Source: Natronorubrum bangense (GTDB lineage Archaea; Halobacteriota; Halobacteria; Halobacteriales; Natrialbaceae). Taken from it: a stretch of 64,000 nt of DNA. Numbering within the stretch: the first letter of the stretch is position 1; the number at the start of each line of letters is the position of its first letter. The stretch is taken from NCBI RefSeq assembly GCF_004799645.1, contig NZ_CP031305.1:3015187-3079186 (forward strand), given 5' to 3'. The notes below the pieces were generated by a model, which was given only the letters and a program-made list of their open reading frames with translations, did not search any database and was not told the origin of the DNA. Below are positions 8,864 to 17,696 of this stretch, piece after piece. The position numbers and the translations under genes were made by a program.

Positions 8864-10017
8864 TGTGCTGCCTCCATAATCGTCGTAATCACGCAGTTTC
8901 CAAAGCCGCCGACGTTACAGGCAAGGCCGATGTCGGCGTCGACCTGTCGTGGGCCAGCTTCACCCATGAGCTGCTCGTAGATTTCGACACCCTGTGCGAC
9001 GCCGCTTGCTCCCAGTGGATGCCCCTTCGATTTGAGCCCACCGGAGGTGTTGATCGGTAACTCGCCGGTGTCGCGTTCGGTGTAGCCCTCCTCGATCAGT
9101 TTCCAGGCCTCGCCTTGCTCGGCGAAGCCAAGCCCCTCCATCTGGAGGAACTCGAGGATGGTGAACATGTCGTGGAGTTCGGCGACGTCGATGTCGTCGG
9201 GGCCGTAGCCACTCATCTCGTAGGCACCCTTACCGCTCTCGACGACGCCACCCATGATCGTCGGGTCCTCACGTTCGTGGACGACGTGAGTGTCCGTTGC
9301 GCCGTCGATGCCCGCAATAACGACGTACTCGTCGGTGTACTCTTTCGCGACCGACTCGGGACAGAGCATGAGTGCGGCCGAACCGTCCGTGATCGGACAG
9401 AAGTCATACAGTCGCAGCGGATCGGCGACGGTCGGTGACTCGAGGATCGTCTCTAAGTCGACTTCCTTCTGGAACTGGGCGTGAGGGTTGTCGACGCCGT
9501 TTTTGTGGTTCTTGACGGCGACTTTCCCGAGGCTCTCGCGGGGGGCATCGAACCGTTCCAGATAGTGTCGAGCCGTGAGTCCGGCAAACGACGGCAGTGT
9601 GACGCCCGTTTTGTACTCGACGGGATGGGTCAGTGATGCGATGACGTCGGTCGCTTCGCCGGTCGTCCGGTGGGTCATCTTCTCGCCGCCGACGAGCAGC
9701 GTCATCTCGCTTGCGCCGCTTGCCACCGACTGCCAGGCTGCGTAGATTCCGGCGCCGCCGCTGGAACTCGTCTGGTCGACACGCTGGGTGTACGCTGGCA
9801 TCGCATCGAGGTCGTGTGCCAGCGCGTTCGGCACACCCGTTTGACCTTCGAACTCGCCGCTGGCCATGTTCGAGACGTACAGATGCTCGACGGCTTCGGC
9901 GTCGACACCCGCATCCTCGAGACACTCGATTCCAGCTTCCGAAAGGAGATCCAGAATCCAGCTCTCGCGTTGCCCGAACTGGGTCATTGAGGCTCCGATT
10001 ACTGCAACACGTTCCAT
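8860..10017 (-). CDS. Haloarchaeal-type beta-ketothiolase, catalytic alpha subunit (Ser nucleophile)
   Basis: The 385-residue protein is an SCP2-type thiolase: VAVIGASMTQFGQ at the start, EKMTHRTTGEATD, YGPDDIDVAELHDMFTILE and the C-terminal INTSGGLKSKGHPLGASG with the catalytic His. In archaeal acetyl-CoA acetyltransferases the nucleophile is the Cys of GACASGG; here the aligned stretch is QTSSSGG, with Ser84 replacing Cys. This agrees with the Ser-His-His thiolases described in Haloferax mediterranei BktB/PhaA. The likely reaction is condensation or cleavage of beta-ketoacyl-CoA (PHA precursor or acyl-CoA metabolism). It is the first gene of a two-gene operon. Confidence 0.9.
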   Translation of the reverse strand: MERVAVIGASMTQFGQRESWILDLLSEAGIECLEDAGVDAEAVEHLYVSNMASGEFEGQTGVPNALAHDLDAMPAYTQRVDQTSSSGGAGIYAAWQSVASGASEMTLLVGGEKMTHRTTGEATDVIASLTHPVEYKTGVTLPSFAGLTARHYLERFDAPRESLGKVAVKNHKNGVDNPHAQFQKEVDLETILESPTVADPLRLYDFCPITDGSAALMLCPESVAKEYTDEYVVIAGIDGATDTHVVHEREDPTIMGGVVESGKGAYEMSGYGPDDIDVAELHDMFTILEFLQMEGLGFAEQGEAWKLIEEGYTERDTGELPINTSGGLKSKGHPLGASGVAQGVEIYEQLMGEAGPRQVDADIGLACNVGGFGNCVITTIMEAAQ

Positions 10018-10107
10018 AGCTTACCAAATAATAGTCACCAATTTATATGTAAGGGTCAATGGATGGTGGCACATCTCATGATAGGAGTCCCAACCAAGGG
10101 CGACGGC

Positions 10108-11409
10108 CTACGCGGACTCTGCCGCGGCGGTTCGCAACTCGGTTGCACGCGAACGCGCCTGTGAAATCACTGCAGGGCGTGCTTCGAACTCGACGATGAC
10201 GTCTTCGTCGCCGTAGGTAACGTCGTCGACGTTTGCGTTGTCATGAATCCACGACACCACGCTCATCGTCTCGTCGGTCATCGGCAAGAGGAGTCGTTCT
10301 TCTTGCCACTCAGGAAGCTCTGCGTCGATTCGCTCGAGCAGCACGTCGATGTTCGTTCCCGATTTTGCACTGACCATGACCGGGTTCGGGGCGAGCGCCG
10401 ACAGCGCCGCTCGTTTCTCCTCGAGGTCTTCCGCATCGACTTTGTCGATCTTGTTCAACACGGTCACGATCGGCGCTTCGTTGCGCTCATAGAGGGTGTC
10501 GTGACAGGTGACGAGTTTTTCGTGGATCTCGTCGACGTCTTCGCTGACGTCGACGACGAGCAAGACCAGATCCGCCCGGTAAACCGAATCCAGCGTCGAC
10601 TTGAACGATTCGACCAGCCAGTGGGGCAGATCGCTGATGAAGCCGACGGTGTCGGTCACCAGCACGTCTCGTGGCTCGATGTCTGCCCGGCGGGTCGTCG
10701 TTCCCAGCGTCGTGAACAGCTTGTCCTGTGATTCGGCGGTCGGATCGAGGTCCGGATGGAGCCCCACGTTTTCTTCGACCGCTAAATCGTCGGCGAGTTG
10801 GCGCAACAGGGTCGATTTCCCGGCGTTCGTATAGCCCGCAAGTGCGACCAGATCGAATCCCGAATCGCGTCTGCGCTCCCGGCGCTGCTCTTCGGTCTGT
10901 TCGATCTGCTCGAGTTCGTCCCTGATCCGGCTGATCTGGTTTTTGATGTCCTGTTCGCGACTCTCGTCGTACTCCCCGAGCCCCATGAAGCCGGGGTGTT
11001 CCTCGCGTTTGGCCAGACTGGTCTTGGCCTCGGCACGGGGCAGTTCGTATCGGAGTTCGGCCAGCTCGACCTGGAGCTGTGCTTTCCGTGTCTGAGCGCG
11101 CTGGCCGAAGATTTCGAGGATCAGGGTAAACCGATCGATGACCTCGACACCGTCGGGCAGGAGCTGGCCGAGATTGTACGTCTGGTAGGGGCCGAGCCGG
11201 TTGTCAAAGATGACGGTCGTTGCGTCGGTCGCGACGACCTCCTCGGCGAGTGCTTCGGCTTTCCCCTCGCCAAGCTGGAGGGCGGCATCGGCTCGCCGTG
11301 ATTGGGTGATCTCGCCGACGACGGTGTACCCCGCCGCTTCGGCAAGCTCACGGATTTCGCTCGTATCGGGCGTTCCGGAATCGACGCGTTTTGCAATGAT
11401 TGCTCTCAT
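10108..11409 (-). CDS. hflX: GTPase HflX
   Basis: The 433-residue protein has the HflX N-terminal domain (LAEAAGYTVVGEITQSR; VIFDNRLGPYQTYNLGQLL), a helical linker with ELPRAEAKTSLAKREEHPGF, then the G domain: GYTNAGKSTLL (G1), DTVGFISDLPHWLVESF (G3) and NKID (G4). HflX binds the large ribosomal subunit and splits stalled ribosomes in a GTP-dependent way in bacteria; archaeal homologues also bind the 50S subunit. It is monocistronic, with about 90 nt to the thiolase gene behind it on the same strand. Confidence 0.95.
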   Translation of the reverse strand: MRAIIAKRVDSGTPDTSEIRELAEAAGYTVVGEITQSRRADAALQLGEGKAEALAEEVVATDATTVIFDNRLGPYQTYNLGQLLPDGVEVIDRFTLILEIFGQRAQTRKAQLQVELAELRYELPRAEAKTSLAKREEHPGFMGLGEYDESREQDIKNQISRIRDELEQIEQTEEQRRERRRDSGFDLVALAGYTNAGKSTLLRQLADDLAVEENVGLHPDLDPTAESQDKLFTTLGTTTRRADIEPRDVLVTDTVGFISDLPHWLVESFKSTLDSVYRADLVLLVVDVSEDVDEIHEKLVTCHDTLYERNEAPIVTVLNKIDKVDAEDLEEKRAALSALAPNPVMVSAKSGTNIDVLLERIDAELPEWQEERLLLPMTDETMSVVSWIHDNANVDDVTYGDEDVIVEFEARPAVISQARSRATELRTAAAESA

Positions 11410-11699
11410 ATGGGTTCCAAGCTGTCTGTGTCACTCGGGCGGGGGTGGTCGTGGCGACTCGAGGCGGAACGCTCATCGATCCGGCGAGCCAGCAGTTGCA
11501 CGCGTTGCTCGCGCCGGGACTGCAATCGGCGCGGTGGGTGCCCGATAACGCTACGGATGCCGATCACACACCTCTGTTGGACGGTCGTTAATCATGTCCA
11601 ACCATACGCACCCGACCGTCTTGAATCCCGTGCCCGATGCCGCCTGCTCGTACGGGATATCATAACAGTCATTGTCGCCGGCTCGAATACGCATCCGTG

Positions 11700-12014
11700 A
11701 TGATAGACGTCGATCCAGCGACGCTCGTTCTCGAGTTCGTCGGCAGTGCGGTTCTCGGTGGGGTGTTGGGGTTCGCGACGAAACAAGTCGCAAAACTCGT
11801 TGCAGTTCTCATCGGTGTCCAGCTGATGGCGTTTCGGTATCTCGAATCACAGGAGATCGTCATCGTCGACTGGAACCGCCTCTCGGCGGGGTTCATCGAG
11901 ACACAGGCACAGACACAGACACAGGCCACCCATTGGTTCGAATCAGTGCTCTCGATGCTGTCAGTCGGTGCTGGATTCACCAGTGGTTTCCTGATTGGTT
12001 TTCACAGAGGATAG
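11700..12014 (+). CDS. FUN14-family small membrane protein
   Basis: The 104 residues include two or three membrane segments: LVLEFVGSAVLGGVLGFATK (Gly-rich, residues 9-28), VAVLIGVQLMAFRYL and a C-terminal VLSMLSVGAGFTSGFLIGFH. The glycine pattern GxxxGxxxG and the order of helices are those of the FUN14 family. Between them is a polar segment (TQAQTQTQATHW). The eukaryotic member FUNDC1 is a mitophagy receptor, but prokaryotic function is unknown. ATG 11700 is used; the longer frame from 11637 adds a non-membrane N-terminus without a promoter. Confidence 0.85.
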   Translation: MIDVDPATLVLEFVGSAVLGGVLGFATKQVAKLVAVLIGVQLMAFRYLESQEIVIVDWNRLSAGFIETQAQTQTQATHWFESVLSMLSVGAGFTSGFLIGFHRG

Positions 12015-12043
12015 CGGCGTGAACCGACCGCTGATCGCGCGTC

Positions 12044-12769
12044 TTATCGGGTCGCCAGGTCGTCTTTGTCTTTGATGATCTCCGTTTCTGCCTCGCCGCT
12101 CGTGTGCTCGTTGACGACGTCGTAGAACTCGTTTTGCATCCCTGCAGGGAACGTCAACACACCCACCCAGGAGCCGTCAGGTTGCCACTCTTCACGCTCG
12201 AGTTCGCCAAAGCCGCGGATCTGTGCCTGTGCGCTGCCGGCGTATTCGGCAGGGATCTGCACCGCGATCGTTACCTCTTCGAACCGAATCGGGATCACTG
12301 GTCGAAGTGCCTCGAGCGCCTCATCGACCTGTGTCTCGACCGGCTCCATCGGATCGACGGTAAAGCCGGCCTCCTCGAGCGCGTTCTCGATACGCTCCGG
12401 CGGATGGGGGGCGTCGTCCATTTGGGGGTTGATCGCGTTACGTGTGATGGTGTCGATCAACTGTTTGCGCTTCTGTTCTTGCATCTCCCGGCGCTGGTCG
12501 GCCGTAATCTGGATCTCTCCGCGTTTGATTACCTCCGGGATGATCTCGAGTGGCTCCGTCGTTTCGAAGACCGTCTCCAGATCGTTCTCGGCTGGCCGGT
12601 CGCCGCGCGAGGCGTCTTCGAAGACGTCCTCTGCGGCGATGACGTCCTCTAGCTCGCCGTCGAACTCGTCGCGTTTGATCGCCAGCGCCGCGTCCGGATC
12701 GACCAAGACTTCAAATCGTGCACCGTGTGACTCGAGTCGCGCCGTCACTGCCTCGTCGAGTGATATCAT
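12044..12769 (-). CDS. Ribosome maturation protein SBDS homologue
   Basis: The 241 residues align in layout to SBDS. Domain I has ARFEVLVDPDAALAIKR and DVFEDASRGDRP, followed by FETTEPLEIIPEVIKRGEIQIT. Domain II has RREMQEQKRKQLIDTITRNAINP, with the strongly conserved INP and PHPPERIENALEEAGF. Domain III is IPIRFEEVTIAVQIPAEYAG. SBDS removes the anti-association factor aIF6 from the large subunit with elongation-factor-2-type GTPases. ATG 12769 (MISLDEAV) is chosen: a minus-strand TTTTAA lies about 25 nt upstream near 12794. It follows psmA by 107 nt, in a cluster linking RNA processing and proteolysis that is conserved in archaea. Confidence 0.95.
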   Translation of the reverse strand: MISLDEAVTARLESHGARFEVLVDPDAALAIKRDEFDGELEDVIAAEDVFEDASRGDRPAENDLETVFETTEPLEIIPEVIKRGEIQITADQRREMQEQKRKQLIDTITRNAINPQMDDAPHPPERIENALEEAGFTVDPMEPVETQVDEALEALRPVIPIRFEEVTIAVQIPAEYAGSAQAQIRGFGELEREEWQPDGSWVGVLTFPAGMQNEFYDVVNEHTSGEAETEIIKDKDDLATR

Positions 12770-12876
12770 ACCGAAGCATACCCCCGGCCCGTTAAAAGAG
12801 CTTTTCCTGCCGGTCGCTTTCACATGAAACGCATGATGGGTTCGAAAAAACCCAAAACGAACGCGCGGTGTCTCGA

Positions 12877-13635
12877 TTACTCGTCCGTCTCGTCGTCCTC
12901 ACCAGTGTCGAGGAGATCGTTCTCCTCGAGGTGGGACTCGATCTTGTCGTGATCGAACTGCTCGAAGGACTCGGTCTCGACGTCGACCGTTGCGAGGCCG
13001 ACTTCGCTCGGGAGGAGTGAGCCGTCGTTGACAGATGCGAGTGCGTCGAGTGCAAGCGCGATCCCGCCATCGAGGTCCGATTCCTCGTCGTAGTTATCCT
13101 CTAAGTACTCCTGGAGTTCGCCGCGGTCGGCACCGACGGCGAGTGCCTTCCACTCGTAGGGCGTCCCCGAGGGGTCGGTCTCAAACAGCCGTGGTTCGCC
13201 GTTCTCGACGCCACCGACGATCAGCGCGACACCGAACGGGCGTGCGCCGCCGACTTGGGTGTACTGCTGAATGTGGTCGGTGACTTCTTTCGTCAGCGTC
13301 TCGACACCGATCGGTTCGCCGTATCGCAGCTGGTTGACCTGCGTCTGGCGACGGGCGAAGTCGATCAGCTGGCGAGCGTCAGCCACGTGGCCGGCGCTTG
13401 CGATGCCGATGTGGTTGTCGGCTTTGTGAATCTTTTCGACACTCGAGTCCTCGAGCAGCTCGGATGGGACTCGCTTGTCGACGGCCAGCACGACACCGTC
13501 TGCCGTTCGAACACCGATACTTGCTGTTCCTCGTTTGACCGCCTCGCGAGCGTACTCGACCTGGTAAAGTCGGCCGTCGGGCGAGAAGATCGTGATGCCT
13601 CGGTCGTACGCCTGCTGTTGGGCTTGTCCCTGCAT
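12877..13635 (-). CDS. psmA: Proteasome alpha subunit
   Basis: The 252 residues start with the alpha-specific gate segment QAYDRGITIFSPDGRLYQVEYA (Tyr-Asp-Arg gating motif), then the Ntn fold: VKRGTASIGVRTADGVVLAVDKR, GHVADARQLIDFAR and GGARPFGVALIVGG. It forms the outer rings of the 20S core, through which ATPases feed substrates. The C-terminus is acidic (DTGEDDETDE), a haloarchaeal feature. It starts 4 nt downstream of rnp2, so both are in one transcript. A beta subunit is not in this window. Confidence 0.97.
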   Translation of the reverse strand: MQGQAQQQAYDRGITIFSPDGRLYQVEYAREAVKRGTASIGVRTADGVVLAVDKRVPSELLEDSSVEKIHKADNHIGIASAGHVADARQLIDFARRQTQVNQLRYGEPIGVETLTKEVTDHIQQYTQVGGARPFGVALIVGGVENGEPRLFETDPSGTPYEWKALAVGADRGELQEYLEDNYDEESDLDGGIALALDALASVNDGSLLPSEVGLATVDVETESFEQFDHDKIESHLEENDLLDTGEDDETDE

Positions 13636-13639
13636 AGTA

Positions 13640-14125
13640 TCACGCTAAATCGCAATCGAGGTCTGTCGCACCCGTGAACGCCTCATCGAGTCGTACGTCT
13701 GCAACGCATTCCCGCAGGACGGCGACTCGCTCTTCGTTCCCGAACACGACGTTTCTCTCTTCGGAATCTTGCCCGCGGCGTCCTAAATAGTTTTCTTCAG
13801 CGGCACGTATCGTACCACTGATACCGCAGACGAAGATTCCGACGGGAGCGCCGGCTATCTCGTCGATACAGGACAGCGCTGCGCGGGCCGGCTCCGTCTC
13901 GCCACGACGGACTCGGACGATCGCTTCGCCGGTCTTGCCGGTAAACTGGAACCTGATAACCGTCATATCGACTCGGGCGCTCCCTGGATCGCCCAGTAAG
14001 TTCTGGGCCGCATACCAACACTCGCGCTGGAAGTCCCGGCGGCTGATCGACGTATCGGGCCAGCCCTCGAGTTCGACGGCGAGATACCGCCAGCGCGGCT
14101 GGAGGTGTTTCGGGAGGTGTTTCAT
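13640..14125 (-). CDS. rnp2: RNase P protein component 2 (Pop5)
   Basis: The 161-residue protein begins MKHLPKHLQPRWRYLAVELE, the usual Pop5 start, followed by FQRECWYAAQNLLGDPGSA, VIRFQFTGKTGEAIVRVRRGE and CGISGTIRAAEENYL. Pop5 dimerizes with Rpp30 and binds the catalytic domain of RNase P RNA to mature tRNA 5' ends. The segment after the GT-rich turn is extended by about 30 acidic residues. It overlaps the preceding methyltransferase gene by 4 nt and is 4 nt from psmA. Its partner rnp3 is upstream in the same operon. Confidence 0.93.
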   Translation of the reverse strand: MKHLPKHLQPRWRYLAVELEGWPDTSISRRDFQRECWYAAQNLLGDPGSARVDMTVIRFQFTGKTGEAIVRVRRGETEPARAALSCIDEIAGAPVGIFVCGISGTIRAAEENYLGRRGQDSEERNVVFGNEERVAVLRECVADVRLDEAFTGATDLDCDLA

Positions 14126-14832
14126 CTGTCCGCAGGCTCACCTGTGTCTTCGAGTTCAGTCGGCGGCCGCTCTGCGACCAGCACGCCGACCTGATCGTGG
14201 ACGCGTTCGACGGCGGTCAGGGAAAAGCCCGCGTCGGTAAGGGCGTCGGCGAGGGTACCGACGGTCGCCGGATCGTCGACCTCCGGGGAGTAAAACGGCT
14301 CGTCGGGATCTGGCTCGCCGAAGAACATCACGTCCCCGAGGACGAATCGTCGTGGCTCGAGGGCGGCGATCACGTCGATCGCCTCGCGTTTTTCCTCGTC
14401 CGAGAGGTGATGCAGCGCGAAGTTCGAGGTCACCACGTCGACTGGGCCGTCGTAGTTGGGTTCGCGGAACGTCCCGTAGTCGAACTCGAGGTTCTCGAGT
14501 CCCTCCTCGTCGGCTTTCCGCTTGGCTTCCTCGAGCATTCCCTCGCTGATGTCGCGGCCGACGACGCGCGTTGTGTCGGGTGCGAGTGCGAGGGCGATCG
14601 CTCCCGTCCCCGTCGCGAGGTCGAGAACGACGTCCGTGCGAGCGGAGCGAGTGCGGGCTCGAGGCGACCCGGTGTCGTCGGCCTCGGGTGCGGCGTGTTC
14701 GACGACCAGACTCGCACAGGCGCGGTACTCGTCGGATTTGTTCTCGTCGTACTCGCCGGCGAGCTCGTCGAACCGGGCGGCGTGTTCGTCAAGACTCTTC
14801 TTCATATCTTCCTCGTTCGACGCCTGGCTCAA
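14122..14832 (-). CDS. Class I SAM-dependent methyltransferase, between the RNase P genes
   Basis: The 236 residues show a Rossmann methyltransferase: helix FDELAGEYDENKSDEYR, motif I VVLDLATGTGAIALALA, motif II VVGRDISEGML, motif III YDGPVDVVTSNFALHHLSDEEK. The last is typical of UbiE-like enzymes. The substrate is unknown. The frame starts 44 nt inside rnp3; the second Met (MKKSLDEHAARFDE, 14805) would reduce this to 17 nt. It is followed by rnp2 with a 4-nt overlap. Tight coupling on both sides to RNase P subunits suggests a role in RNA modification or in RNP assembly, but that is inference from position only. Confidence 0.9.
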   Translation of the reverse strand: MSQASNEEDMKKSLDEHAARFDELAGEYDENKSDEYRACASLVVEHAAPEADDTGSPRARTRSARTDVVLDLATGTGAIALALAPDTTRVVGRDISEGMLEEAKRKADEEGLENLEFDYGTFREPNYDGPVDVVTSNFALHHLSDEEKREAIDVIAALEPRRFVLGDVMFFGEPDPDEPFYSPEVDDPATVGTLADALTDAGFSLTAVERVHDQVGVLVAERPPTELEDTGEPADR

Positions 14833-15493
14833 TGAACGACTCGGACTGAACGTAGCGATTGCGCTCGGCGAGTCGTTTCCACTCGGTCATCCCTTCCGTG
14901 ATAAACTCACTCGAGAAACCGAGTTGCTCGCCCAGCGCACACAGCTCTCGCGGCCCACGCAACTCGAGATGGGAGGTTGGATCCGCGCTGACGACGTATG
15001 AGGCGTCGTAGTAGTCGACGATCTCTTCGAGTTTGCGAAGCGACTGGATGACGCGCACTCGCTGGCCACCGCTCTTGCGAAGCACGCCCGAGAGATTAAA
15101 CTCGAGCCGGACGCCGTTTGTGACGGCAGCTTTCACGAGCACGTGGTTGATGTCGCCGCTGTCGGTCATCGGATGTGCGAGCACGTCGATTTTCTCGTTT
15201 TCGACGGCAAAGCGGTTCAACGCGTTCGTCCCGCCGTGAATCGCTAGAATCGTCTGCGAGCCACGATAGTTCCCCACGGAGCCGCCGGCTTCCTGTGGAT
15301 CGGCTGCTCTGATCTCGAGACCGGGGACGACGTCGATTCCGTACTCCTCGCTGATTCGCTCGGCATCGTACGTCGCTCGCGAATCTGTGTGGTTGCGCAC
15401 GACCACGCCCTCGAAGCCGTAGTCGGCCGCCGTCTTTGCGTATCTGGCGACCGTGCTCTCTCCGTCGGGGTGGGCGTGGACCGCTTCGTACAT
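14789..15493 (-). CDS. rnp3: RNase P protein component 3 (Rpp30, PHP-like TIM barrel)
   Basis: The 234-residue protein has the PHP-like barrel of Rpp30: MYEAVHAHPDGES at the start, then GFEGVVVRNHTD, IDVVPGLEIRA, VDVLAHPMTD and VRLEFNLSGVLRKSGGQRVR. The family length is about 210-230. Rpp30 pairs with Pop5 (rnp2, two genes downstream) in archaeal RNase P. It is the first gene of the run rnp3 - methyltransferase - rnp2 - psmA - SBDS; the intergenic region to the TbsP-like gene is about 136 nt. Confidence 0.94.
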   Translation of the reverse strand: MYEAVHAHPDGESTVARYAKTAADYGFEGVVVRNHTDSRATYDAERISEEYGIDVVPGLEIRAADPQEAGGSVGNYRGSQTILAIHGGTNALNRFAVENEKIDVLAHPMTDSGDINHVLVKAAVTNGVRLEFNLSGVLRKSGGQRVRVIQSLRKLEEIVDYYDASYVVSADPTSHLELRGPRELCALGEQLGFSSEFITEGMTEWKRLAERNRYVQSESFIEPGVERGRYEEES

Positions 15494-15629
15494 ACTCGAG
15501 CCGTCTCACGGCGGCGACTTGGGGTTTGCGCCATGCGGTAGCCGAAGACGCCCATTCAGAATCAGATCGGAGAACGCGAGCCGAGACGCGATATCCCAAC
15601 CGAGAAAACGTGACTAGAGCGAGAGATCG

Positions 15630-16448
15630 TCAGTTGAGAATCGACTGGGCAACCGTCGCGAGCTGGCCGTTGTCGGCCTCGCGGAGTCGGTCGTCGCCGA
15701 TCTTCAGTCGCAGGCGTGGCCGGCCGACATCGATCGGCACCTTTTCGGTGTCGATCAGACCCATATCCTCGAGTTTGGTCTTCGTTCGACTGAACGTCGC
15801 CTTGGAGGCGATCCCGACGTCTTCGCCCCACTTGCTGATATCGTACAGCAGCGCCTCGTTTTTGGCGGCAACCAGCAGTGAAATCGTCACTTCGTCGAGG
15901 CCGTTGCCGTCGCCGCGAGCGGTCTCGAGCGAGTTGAGAATCGCCGTGAAGTCGGCTTCGGCATCGGGGCTAATCTCTTCGGAGAGCGTCTCGCGGACGG
16001 CCGTGATTGGCGGCGTTCGGAGGTTGAACTGGGAGGCATCCGCCCAGCGAGCCGCGTAGGTGTCGTAGGTATCCTCGACGAAACTCTCGTCGTCGGTGAG
16101 GAGCCCGCCAACGCGGTCGCCAGCGTGGACGATCGCGATAACGCGCTTGTCGGTGATGAGCAGCGAATTCTCGGGAGCCTCCTCGAGCGTTCGAAGTTCA
16201 AGTGCGTCTTCACTGATAAGATCTGCAGCGTTCGAGGCGACGATGAAGTCATCCATGACATCTTTGAGTGTCCGCTCGTCAGCAAGCATCTTTACCGACG
16301 GCCGTTCGCCGTCGAATGCGGCTGCAACGGACACGAACTCTTCGATGGCATCTGCCGATGGATTGACCATGTAGACGTCCCCGGACGCCTCCTCGAGAAT
16401 GGATTCGAGGATATCGTCAATCTGATGGTTGAGTAAATTCGAGGTCAT
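15630..16448 (-). CDS. tbsP: TbsP-like (DUF5821) haloarchaeal transcription regulator
   Basis: The 272 residues begin MTSNLLNHQIDDILESILEE, contain a receiver-like N-terminal half (VYMVNPSADAIEEFVSVAAAF; NSLLITDKRVIAIVHAGDRVGGLLT) and a C-terminal winged helix (SKWGEDVGIASKATFSRTKTKLEDMGLIDTEKVPIDVGRPRLRL). I associate this layout with TbsP, a regulator working with TrmB in glucose/gluconeogenesis control in Haloferax volcanii. The family assignment is from memory of sequence style and not proven. A minus-strand ATTAAG near 16480 is about 30 nt upstream of the ATG. The neighbouring sucCD genes are TCA-cycle genes, a possible but unproven target. Confidence 0.65.
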   Translation of the reverse strand: MTSNLLNHQIDDILESILEEASGDVYMVNPSADAIEEFVSVAAAFDGERPSVKMLADERTLKDVMDDFIVASNAADLISEDALELRTLEEAPENSLLITDKRVIAIVHAGDRVGGLLTDDESFVEDTYDTYAARWADASQFNLRTPPITAVRETLSEEISPDAEADFTAILNSLETARGDGNGLDEVTISLLVAAKNEALLYDISKWGEDVGIASKATFSRTKTKLEDMGLIDTEKVPIDVGRPRLRLKIGDDRLREADNGQLATVAQSILN

Positions 16449-16823
16449 CTCTGTACAGAAGTAAACGATTGCGAACCACTTAATTTTGTTGGCCGTTTTC
16501 GCGCTACAAGTTGAACTCTGGCGATGTTACCGGTAGTTTTTGACAAGTCACCCATCGATTCTTCCATATCGGTTCAGAATCATTTGCTGTTTAGCAGACA
16601 ATAGTATCGATAGCGATGACTGAATAAAACGTTCACAGTGGTGTGGGCGACAGTAGCCACTGACGGTCAGTGTACATCCGAACACAACTGTCGTGCGATC
16701 GGTGTGGGACCCGCTCCGGTTGTTGCTGTTGGAACGGTGTCGCTAAAGTAGCATGTAAGAACGCAGAATCGAGGTTGCCTGTCGATTCAGTTCCCCTGCT
16801 CCGTTGGGCGGTCGATCGCCGCG
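16449..16823. other. Intergenic region between tbsP-like gene and sucD
   Basis: This 375-nt gap holds the TATA element of the upstream (minus-strand) regulator gene near 16480, an AT-rich stretch without any gene (16520-16640), and repeat copy A at 16652-16726. The last 97 nt before the sucD stop show nothing further. Confidence 0.6.
16652..16726 (+). repeat. Dispersed palindromic repeat, copy A (diverged)
   Basis: This copy begins AGTAGCCACTGACGGTCAGT and contains TCGTGCGATCGGTGTG in its right half, aligning over about 75 nt with copies B and C. Its central stem is degraded. It lies about 98 nt beyond the sucD stop codon (downstream on the minus strand). Confidence 0.6.
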
Positions 16824-17696
16824 TTAGGCGAGGAACTCTTCGATGTGGTCGGCGACCTCCTCAGGCGTGTCGCCGACGGGGACGCCCGCGTCGTTCAGGG
16901 CGTTGATCTTGCTCTCTGCGGTCCCGGTTCCGGAGCCGGAGACGATCGCACCGGCGTGGCCCATTCGTTTGCCTGGCGGTGCGGTACGGCCGGCGATGAA
17001 GCCAGCGACCGGCGTGTCGACGTGTTCGTCGATGAACGCGGCGGCTTCCTCTTCGTCCTCGCCACCGATCTCACCGCACATGACGATCGCGTCGGTGTCG
17101 TCGTCGTTCTCGAACAGTTCGAGGGCGTCGACGAAGTCGGTGCCGATGATCGGGTCGCCACCGATACCGATGGCGGTGGTCTGGCCGATACCACGGTTGG
17201 TCAGGTTGTCGACGACCTGGTAGGTCAGCGTCCCCGAGCGGGAGACGAGACCGACGTTGCCTTCCGAGAAGATGTTCCCGGGGAGAATGCCGAGTTTGGC
17301 CTCGCCGGGCGTGATGAGGCCGGGACAGTTCGGACCGATGAGACGGGTGTCGGTCTCAGAGAGTCGCTTGTTGACTCGAGCCATGTCCTGGGTAGGAATG
17401 CCCTCCGTAATCGCGACTGCGAGGTCGAGATCCGAGTCGAGCGACTCGAAGACGGCGTCACCAGCGAACGCTGGCGGGACGAAGATCACGGACGTGTCGG
17501 CGTTCTCCTCTTCGACGGCCTGGTGGACCGTATCGTACACTGGCACACCGTTGACCTCTTGGCCGCCTTTCCCGGGGACCGCACCGGCAACGACGTTGGT
17601 GCCGTACTCCATCATCTGTTCGGCGTGGAACTTGCCTTCCCCGCCGGTGATGCCCTGTACCACGACGCGCGTGTCGTCGTCGACTAGAACGCTCAT
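16824..17696 (-). CDS. sucD: Succinyl-CoA synthetase alpha subunit
   Basis: The 290 residues have the CoA-binding Rossmann domain ([22 protein letters not shown], the GITG motif), the ligase domain [19 protein letters not shown], and [19 protein letters not shown], whose His is phosphorylated during catalysis. The enzyme interconverts succinyl-CoA and succinate with NDP/NTP in the TCA cycle, and here also finishes propionyl-CoA assimilation. The start codon overlaps the sucC stop by 1 nt, giving a coupled sucC-sucD pair. Confidence 0.97.
   Translation of the reverse strand: MSVLVDDDTRVVVQGITGGEGKFHAEQMMEYGTNVVAGAVPGKGGQEVNGVPVYDTVHQAVEEENADTSVIFVPPAFAGDAVFESLDSDLDLAVAITEGIPTQDMARVNKRLSETDTRLIGPNCPGLITPGEAKLGILPGNIFSEGNVGLVSRSGTLTYQVVDNLTNRGIGQTTAIGIGGDPIIGTDFVDALELFENDDDTDAIVMCGEIGGEDEEEAAAFIDEHVDTPVAGFIAGRTAPPGKRMGHAGAIVSGSGTGTAESKINALNDAGVPVGDTPEEVADHIEEFLA

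Noticed and set aside
11595..11666. Short ATG frame before the FUN14 gene
   Set aside because: It has fewer than 25 codons, no promoter in the right place and no features; it is more likely chance.
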